Of a DNA stretch of 64,000 nt, positions 57,631-64,000 are shown one piece after another; positions within the stretch are counted from its first letter, which is position 1, and the number at the start of each line of letters is the position of its first letter. The DNA comes from Saccharina japonica (Eukaryota > Sar > Phaeophyceae > Laminariales > Laminariaceae), in contig MEHQ01003238.1 in the NCBI GenBank assembly GCA_008828725.1, positions 66,166 through 130,165 of the forward strand, read 5' to 3'. A program made the translations under genes and the position numbers. The notes under the pieces were generated by a model. That model was given only the letters and a program-made list of their open reading frames with translations. It had not been told where the DNA came from and did not search any database.

Positions 57631-60600
57631 CGCTAGAGGGGGTAGTTTTGGAGCCAATATGTTTGTGTGTCACTGAAGGGGCTCTTTATCTGAGGAACTA
57701 GCCAATAGTGTCCGATACTGTTGCAAGTGTCGCAGCTACTAATTGCAATTGCTGCAATCACGTTCGTGCTTTGAAAAATATCCGCGGCATGCCTCTATTA
57801 CCGATGCGATGGGAGAAAAACAAATCTTTAAAAACTCGAGCAAAAATAAAGCTGAAAATTACGAATAAAAAAGGAAAATAGGTTTTTGTGTTCCTTGGGT
57901 TGCGCTGTCATTTTTTCTCCCAGCGCAGGTTTTGGTCATATAGGTAATGGTCATAAAGGTAAGGTATACTATTGATAGTATGTCGAGTTTACTTCCTGGC
58001 GTTGGGAAACTGAAAGTATGTGAGCACCCCCTCTATTTCTACCGTGTACCGTTGCCGACGGTGCGCGACTTACGACGGGCTTATCGATTGCCATACGGCG
58101 CACGCTGCGCTCACTTCGCCGGCACGTACAGGCGGTGCAGCAGGGGAAACTTGGGGAAGGCGTGGAGCTACAAATCCACAGGTTTCCCTTGCCGGAGGAG
58201 GGCGAGTCTGCCGAAGAGGACGAAACGACGCAGTGGAGGTCGAGCACAACCGTGCGGGGGCGTGAGTACACCTGGATACACACCACGCCCAAGAAGAAGG
58301 TGGCTAAGCATCAGGCGGCCGCGATGCTGTTGGAGGAGCTGTTGCCAGGTATGGAGGGGGATATAGACGCAGTAGACACTACTGCTGTGCTGTACCGCAA
58401 CAAAGACAAGAGTATGTAGAAATGACCTCGTTTTTCCTTTCTCATTGGTCCCGGACGTTTCCTGGAAAATTATTTCCGGGTTCGGGGTTTAGGCTTCTCA
58501 GTGGTCGAGAACATTTCCTGGAGAATTATTTTCGGGTTCGGGGTTGGCGTCTTGGGCTTAAGATTTACAGCGTACGGTGCCTTTGAACCACCGAATCATG
58601 CTTCCCCCCCACCGCCTGCGAATTTTATTCAGAATTTTCCTGAAACCGGGTTGCTTCTATACACTTACTTGCACATGCCATCGGATCTCGATAGGCAAGA
58701 AGCTTGCGACAGGTGTTGCGGCTGCGCGTGCGAAAAAACGGACAGTGGTGTCACGGCGTTATGAGGTGTGGGGGGGGGTGGGTGGCGATGCTTGAGAGCG
58801 GGGCGCGATGGTGGTGCCTTAACTACGACCATACTTCGTATACGAAGTATATTTTTCATCACCTCTACATAGCAGTATTACATGACAAGGATATGCAAAT
58901 TATACTTTTTCGGTTATATTTCCATCCCATCTATTTGTTTTCCCCTTCTTCTCCAGCTCCCTCCTTTTCGTAACTAAAACCCGGGATCACATAGCGGGCA
59001 CCCCCCACCCCCACGCTCCTTACTACGTACGGTGCATGCCTTTATTTTGATCGCGGGAAAAGTTCGAAACTTTCTTCCCTCGTTGAATCGCGTCGAATTG
59101 TGCTAACGCACGCTATTTAGACGCTTGCTGCAGCCAAAGTTTGTACAGGAAAAAAATCGCCCTCGGGTGGGCTCGAACTCGCGAAAGCGACCTTAGTAGT
59201 TGCGAGGTTTAGCCACTACCGTAGACTACCGGGTGCGCCGGCGGCATCACGATATGGCACCGCGGTCGTGCATACGCCTCTCTCTCTCTCAGAGCAGCGA
59301 ACACGAAAGGACACGCAGAGAGGCGATACAGCAGGTAGATATGCGGCCCTAACTGCATATCGTGCGTTGTCAGCTATTAACAATGCAATACGCCGGCGGT
59401 GATTTTGATTGATGGCGCTTTCGTGCCTCGGACAGATGTGTACCAGAAGTACTTGGAGCAGGAGACAGCTCGGCTGCTGGAAGAATCTGGCCGCGGCGAA
59501 GATGACGAAGACATTGATCTCCTCGTGAGTGGTGCCTGTCGCCCTTTGCTTTTCTACCTGCAAAGTGCACAGATATAGTTCAGTTTCGCAGCGTGATTCG
59601 GATGCTGTTCGTGCTTTTTTGCTTTCCCAGCGGGATACCGGTAGTCACTCCACTATGAATAATGTGCCTTAGTGTCTTCGATCAGCCCTTGCGTCCAATA
59701 AGGGTGGCCATGTACCCGCGTACACACACATGGCCACATGGTGACAATGTCAATATTACACGGGCGCTACAATAGAAGTTTCGATAAATATTTTCACTCA
59801 AGAGAGGATGGTGGTATACGAAGTTCATACATATATACTTCGTATATATACTACTGCACAGAGACGCCGGTAGTTGATTAAACGCCCAAGCTGTCTTTCC
59901 TTGCGGCGAAAGTTCTTGACGTTGAACCACGCCCGAACTTTTGTGAAGAGACACTTGTATTCTCGTAGCATTATTTATAGTAGCTCCCGACAACCGCTGT
60001 TCTCTCCTGCCAGTAGGTACACGCAGTAGCCGGTGCCGCGACGGGTTTGCCACGAACGAAAGCCGCGTCGACGGGCATCACACCACGCCCCTGCCGTGTG
60101 GTCCTATAAAAATTGCTCCACGGCGATGCCCCGAAGATGCGTCGTCGCATTTGACCGTACTGCTTTATTAATAGGAGGCGCTTTCAGCGTCGCCCCTCCC
60201 CTCCCTCATGACGAAACAAAATGACGATGTCGTTATCGGCCTCACGGAGCAACGCGCGCTGCTTAGCGCTGCTGTTGCTTAGCGCTGTTGTGGTAGAGGA
60301 TGGTATACCTGGTTGTCCGAATTGCACGATGCAAGGTGTTGTGCAACACACGTATATACTGTAGTAGTACAGTATGATACTGCTCGTAGTACGGTATGTT
60401 TCTTCTCGTAGTACGGTATGATTCTTCTCGTAGTACGGTTGATACTACTCGTATATATGTAGTACAGTATGATTCTTCTCGTAATACAGTATGGTACTGC
60501 TCGTGTATATATAGTACAGGATGATACTGCTCGTAGTACGCTGTGATACTGCTCGTTCTGTTGTGCGCTCCCAATGGACGGTTGGCAATACCACTTCTAT

Positions 60601-62246
60601 CAATAGTGTTGTTTGTCGCTGTACTTAGTATGTCCCCCCCAAACGGTTCAGCCAGCCTTGCCGTTCAATCTCCATTGTTTACATATGATATGTGTTAGGA
60701 CCTTGCTGTGGACGACGAGGACTTGGGACCTTGGCAAGCTGACGACGAGAACGAGCGCAGTACGGGATGGGTCAACAAGGAGAAGTCTCTTTTCGACGTG
60801 GAGGAATATCTCTCGGGCATCCTTTGGAATCTGCAGGTGATGCTTTGCTTTGCTTTGTTTCTGCAACCAACAGCAAATGCCTGGAGTGTGTCACTGGTGT
60901 TGTTGCCCCTTTTTCGGCCCAGGTGCATACTGTAGCAGTATGGCGACCAAAATAACGACAACTACGTGCAAAATTTACTGCGATATTTAGTACTAATACC
61001 AAGCGTCTAGGAAGAGCGTGCCAACAGGTCGAGTATCACAATGCTGCGTGCTTGTGGTACAGCTCCTTGCATTGCGGTTCGGACATGCCCCGTACCCCCA
61101 ACAGCTCGCGGCTGCTTCGTGCGGCTGATATTGCAGCCATACGTACGCATTTTGTAGTTGCCTTTTTCTTCCCTCTGAAGCCTCAAAATACGTTAATAGC
61201 AGAGGAGATATGTACGCCTCGCTTTCTCCTCCAAACCCGCCATTTCTGCGCGAAGACATTCTGTTTTTCAAACCATCCTATTTCACCTGGCTCGCGAGCG
61301 CACGCTGCCTACGGTTTGTTACAGCAGATGGTGGGTTAGCCAACGCGTTTAAACCGTCTATATTTAGCCCCCGTTTCTCTTTCTGTTCCTCGTGTCTATC
61401 CTCCTCCTCCTTCTCCTCCTCGTCTAGTAGTGTTTACGACTTGGCCCAACTTCGACAAAAAAAATGGTTAGTAGTCCACGCTAACTCCCCATTACATCTT
61501 TCTTCCGAGAAATTTCCCAGGCGGTTGGAGTTAGGGTTACGGTTGCTTAAAGTGTTTACGGTCATGTTTTCTTCAACCAGTTTATCGAAGCTGGGTCAAG
61601 GTCTATACAGTATACATTCCTCTCCTCGTCCCCCTCCTCCTCTTCCTCATCCTACCCCTCCCCCCCCCCACCCCCCTCACCTCCTCCTCCTCTACCTTCT
61701 GCTGCTGCTCTTGTACCTGCTGCTGCTGCTGCTGCTTGCTGTAGATGTACGTGGATGGATACACCCCTAACTTCTACTGGCGCTACAGCTTGCCCTACGG
61801 TCCGTCGTGCTCGGACATCGTGTCCTGGATACGCGAAAACCCGGGACTCCTGGGCAAGATGCAGCCGCCGGTGTCCAGCGCTCCCCCGTTGCCCGCTGCC
61901 GTGGCATGCTTGTGCATGATGCCCATGACTAAAGACGGGAGGGAGTTTCTACCCAAACGCCTCCAGCCGCTTGTTGAGCCAGGGTCTGCACTTCGGGAGG
62001 CGTTAGAGTGGACGGGGGTGAAGGCGGGACTCGACATCCCGAAAATCTTACGCGTCATGCAGCAGGAGGCCCCGCTCGAGCTCGTCAAGTTCCACGATGG
62101 CACTCACAACAGGTTAGAAGAGTACCTGTACCGTGGGTACTGCTGTATCGACCGTACCAGTGCCATTTTCAGGCTAGTTTATTCGTGTGCCCGTTTTTTC
62201 GCTACGCTCGCGCGCTGCCTTATTGGCGTAGAATCGCGCGGGGTGT

Positions 62247-62295
<49 letters not shown>

Positions 62296-63496
62296 CGGGG
62301 CTCATGGTGCGTTGCCAGCGCTGAGAGCTGTTGCGTACTGATAGAGTGTTCATGTGCATGAACAACGACGTGATTTTGCTTGCGCTTTGAGGCAACAACA
62401 CGGCGACACGGCGTTTTATTGCCGCGGGTAGAGGCTGTTGTGGAAAGATGCTGCGTTGCTGCTGTTAATAGTATCTCTGCAAGAGTGTATTGATTTGCTT
62501 CAAAGGGTTTGTGGCTCCCATCTCTATGGCATACCCTTTGTAGTGTCCCGTGCCTTAGCATTAGTACGTTGAAAACTCGTGTTGCATGCGTCACAAAAAC
62601 AAAAAACGTATTTGGGGCCCAGGACGAAGGAGTTGCTGCAGCACCGCTTTTCCTGTACCGCTCGCTCTATATCCCTGACTCGTCTCCTCCTGCTCCTGCT
62701 CCTCCTCTTGCTCACCCTCCGTCCGTTCGAAACGCACGCCTAGAATTGTTGCTGCACTACTTTTTCAGTATCGCTCTGTCTATGCCCCTGACCCGTCTCC
62801 TCCCCCTCCTCCTCCTGCTCCCCCTCTTCCCCATCCTCCCTCCGTCTGTCGGACAATTCGCGCCCGTTGTTCACGGCCCTCGGCCCGACCCGGGTCCACA
62901 GCCACGCGTGGAAAGTGGTCTACTTGGACTCGACCTCTCCTCCGCGCAAAACCCTGCCTCCTCGGTCGCCCACCAAAGACTTCGCTTCGCTCGAGGAGAC
63001 CAACCACATTACCACACTTCAGCGCATTCAGGCCACCTCCATGGCAGCCACCGCCGCCCCTCGCTGTCTACCCTGGAGCAGTCCTGGCGACCCCACCACG
63101 TGGCAGCAACCACAAGGGGTTCAAGATCAACCCTATAAAAAGGCGTTTTCTCGTGGGGAAAGCGGGGGCGGCGGCGCAAGTAGGGGGGGCGGTAGGGGAG
63201 GGGGCGGCAGGGGCCGCGGGGGGGGCGCGCCAAAGTCTGTTGCCTGGCGAAAGGACACCAGCGCGCCCGGGATGCGGCAGGGCGGCGGGAGAGGGGGGGG
63301 GCGAGGAGGAGGAGGACGCCGACAAGGCGGTAGAACGGGCGGTGGTGGTGGCTTTGCGCCAGCTTCCCCGCGAACAGTGCCGGCTGGCGCGCAAGTGAAG
63401 GCACGAGTCAGCCCCCCCGTAGCCCGCCACGGCCCGGGGAGCTCAATGTGTTTCGGCGGGGGAGTGGGTCGGCCACAGTGCCGAGTGCGACTATGA
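52089..63496 (+). CDS. XRN-family 5'-3' exoribonuclease with internal dsRBD and RGG tail
   Basis: Twelve phase-consistent exons: 52089-52139, 52680-52808, 53328-53455, 54331-54495, 55116-55281, 55865-56097, 57008-57161, 58132-58348, 59436-59524, 60699-60836, 61745-62112 and 62902-63496 (810 aa). The XRN core is intact: GIAGFHKWF, CIDMN, AFDGSAPLAKLIVQRSRR, PGEGELK, GGDADLVL and NGNDYLP. These supply the acidic residues that bind metal in Xrn1/Rat1 enzymes. The distal part, EEYLSGILWNLQMYVDGYTP then WRYSLPYGP, is also typical. Residues about 328-413 form a dsRNA-binding domain (VRGREYTWIHTTPKKKVAKH). The last 130 residues are Gly/Arg-rich. Exon 1 (MLMPRCRLTSLAVLLCQ) precedes the usual N-terminus and looks like a signal segment; it and the exon 11 donor (GTTAGA) are the weakest parts. 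The protein is shorter than typical Xrn1/Rat1. Introns hold MITEs, a (CAN)n tract and G48. Confidence 0.9.
57468..57631. repeat. (CAN)n microsatellite in XRN intron 7
   Basis: A run of CAA/CAG/CAC triplets of about 160 bp gives Gln/Asn/Thr or Leu/Val ORFs in several frames. It is bounded by non-repetitive intron sequence and is not an exon. Confidence 0.9.
58831..58850. repeat. Perfect 20-bp palindrome resembling a loxP arm pair
   Basis: ATACTTCGTATACGAAGTAT is fully self-complementary. Variants of ATACTTCGTAT or ATACGAAGTAT occur near 21762, 21886, 55700 and 59815. Confidence 0.85.
59150..59236 (-). other. tRNA-like / Pol III promoter-like sequence (possible SINE head or decayed tRNA)
   Basis: On the minus strand GAGTTCGAGCC matches the internal B box. 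An A-box-like stretch (TAGTCTACGGTAGTGG) lies about 45 nt upstream, and a T7 run follows. The acceptor and T stems do not pair properly, so it is not a functional tRNA. It lies in XRN intron 8. Confidence 0.45.
60363..60556. repeat. Tandem repeat, about 22-30-bp unit, in XRN intron 9
   Basis: About seven units of the form GTAGTACGGTATGATACTGCTC are present, some with an inserted TATATA stretch. Confidence 0.85.
61440..61600. mobile_element. MITE copy C (CTWGGCCCA family), XRN intron 10
   Basis: The ends CTTGGCCCAACTTCGACAAA and ATCGAAGCTGGGTCAAG are inverted repeats, matching copies A and B in the PPR gene. Length is 161 bp, non-coding. Confidence 0.8.
62247..62294 (+). repeat. G48 homopolymer in XRN intron 11
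   Basis: An uninterrupted run of 48 G on the transcribed-sense strand begins 134 nt after the exon 11 donor. Confidence 0.9.
62645..62865. repeat. Tandem pair of about 118-bp units upstream of XRN exon 12
   Basis: TACCGCTCGCTCTATATCCC (about 62656) and TATCGCTCTGTCTATGCCCC (about 62769) begin two diverged copies. Both run through CTCGTCTCCTCC-type and CACCCTCCGTCCG-type text. The second copy forms the pyrimidine tract before the exon 12 acceptor. Confidence 0.75.
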
Positions 63497-63825
63497 TGCT
63501 GCCTTTGCACGTTCATATTGTTGGTGTGTTGCGCGCCATCTATTGATAGCTTTGATTGATTCCACTCTTGTTGTCATCGTGCGTACGTGCCCCAGTGACA
63601 CTACGCCCGATCAGGCCCTGAGTAATACCAGGTATGTATGTAAATAACGGTTAAAGGCCTTGAAAGTGCAGGCAGTTAGATCATGCCAACTGAGGAGCTC
63701 TTTCTCTGTCCGGCTACATTGCCGCACAAGAAACAGGGAAAGAGCTTGGTAACCCCAAGGTACCTGATGAGAACAACCAAGTCGGGAAGCGCCCACGCAG
63801 GGCAAAACAAATTACAACACGTTAC
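63497..63825 (+). other. Region downstream of XRN, nothing recognised
   Basis: This is probably the 3' UTR and flank of the exoribonuclease gene. It contains one ACCAGGTATG motif near 63629. Confidence 0.35.
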
Positions 63826-63943
63826 AGAGAGAGAGAGAAAAGGTGCTCGCAGTTTTCTGATTGGCCAATTTTGAAAAGAACTTTCCGAAGAAAGGCGAAA
63901 AATTGGCCAATCAGAAAACTGCGGGCACCTTTTCTCTCTCTCT
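63826..63943. repeat. Inverted repeat / MITE-like hairpin near the right edge
   Basis: The arms AGAAAAGGTGCTCGCAGTTT and its near complement, each ending in an (AG)n or (CT)n run and including CTGATTGGCCAAT, are about 47 bp each. They are separated by a 22-bp loop. The near identity of the arms suggests a young element or an active hairpin. Confidence 0.85.
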
Positions 63944-64000
63944 TGCCAGGAGGGTGCAAACTCCCCAAACCTGTACGCGCAACTACAGCACTGTATTAAA

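Noticed and set aside
58831-58850. True loxP site
   Set aside because: It lacks the 8-bp asymmetric spacer and has shortened arms. Several diverged relatives exist in the window, so it is a native palindrome family.

Overview
The window looks like nuclear DNA of a brown alga, most likely Ectocarpus or a close relative. The evidence is: intron-rich genes with 5-11 introns each and most introns 340-1,600 bp; GT-AG junctions with donors such as GTGAGT and GTACGT; adjacent genes on alternating strands; proteins with stramenopile-type bipartite plastid presequences; T/G-rich tracts downstream of genes; and intergenic DNA full of small transposon derivatives and local tandem repeats. The species call is an inference from these traits, not from a database match. 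I built the exon chains by reading splice junctions and requiring reading-phase continuity. Every chain of the five main genes closes in frame.

Layout. 1-0.9 kb: last exon of a probable protein-kinase gene (+) that begins outside the window. 0.9-13.4 kb: repeat-rich intergenic DNA, with a 150-bp tandem repeat, PIF/Harbinger-like MITEs at 2.06 and 10.6 kb, an unusual CCATGG satellite of 11-bp and 19-bp units (2.8-4.8 kb) next to a 367-bp palindrome carrying the same satellite, and a 2-kb tandem array (6.2-8.3 kb). 13.4-24.8 kb: a cyclin T/K-type gene (-, 7 exons, 964 aa) with a long proline-rich tail and a long downstream region. 25.4-26.1 kb: an unknown small gene (+). 26-34 kb: T/G-rich and repeat-rich DNA with one tRNA-Ser(GGA). 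34.1-44.1 kb: a plastid-type PPR protein (-, 10 exons, 1079 aa). 44.3-48.3 kb: a PP2C/PTC7-type phosphatase (+, 6 exons, 424 aa). 48.8-51.8 kb: an ankyrin-repeat protein (-, 5 exons, 303 aa). 52.1-63.5 kb: an XRN-family 5'-3' exoribonuclease (+, 12 exons, 810 aa) with an embedded double-stranded-RNA-binding domain and an RGG tail.

How it fits together. Genes run + - + - + - +, giving three head-to-head pairs (cyclin/unknown, PPR/PP2C, ankyrin/XRN) separated by only 644, 226 and 293 bp, so each pair probably shares a bidirectional promoter. The PPR/PP2C pair is notable because both products start with a signal-peptide-like segment followed by an A-F motif, which suggests co-regulated plastid proteins. 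RNA metabolism is a recurring theme: a transcription-kinase cyclin, an organellar RNA-binding PPR protein and an exoribonuclease.

The most unusual items are the XRN with an internal dsRBD and a signal-like presequence, the 11/19-bp palindromic satellite linked to a foldback element, and a PPR intron made partly of tandem copies of its own 5' splice-site region. No retrovirus-like or other capsid-bearing element was recognised.
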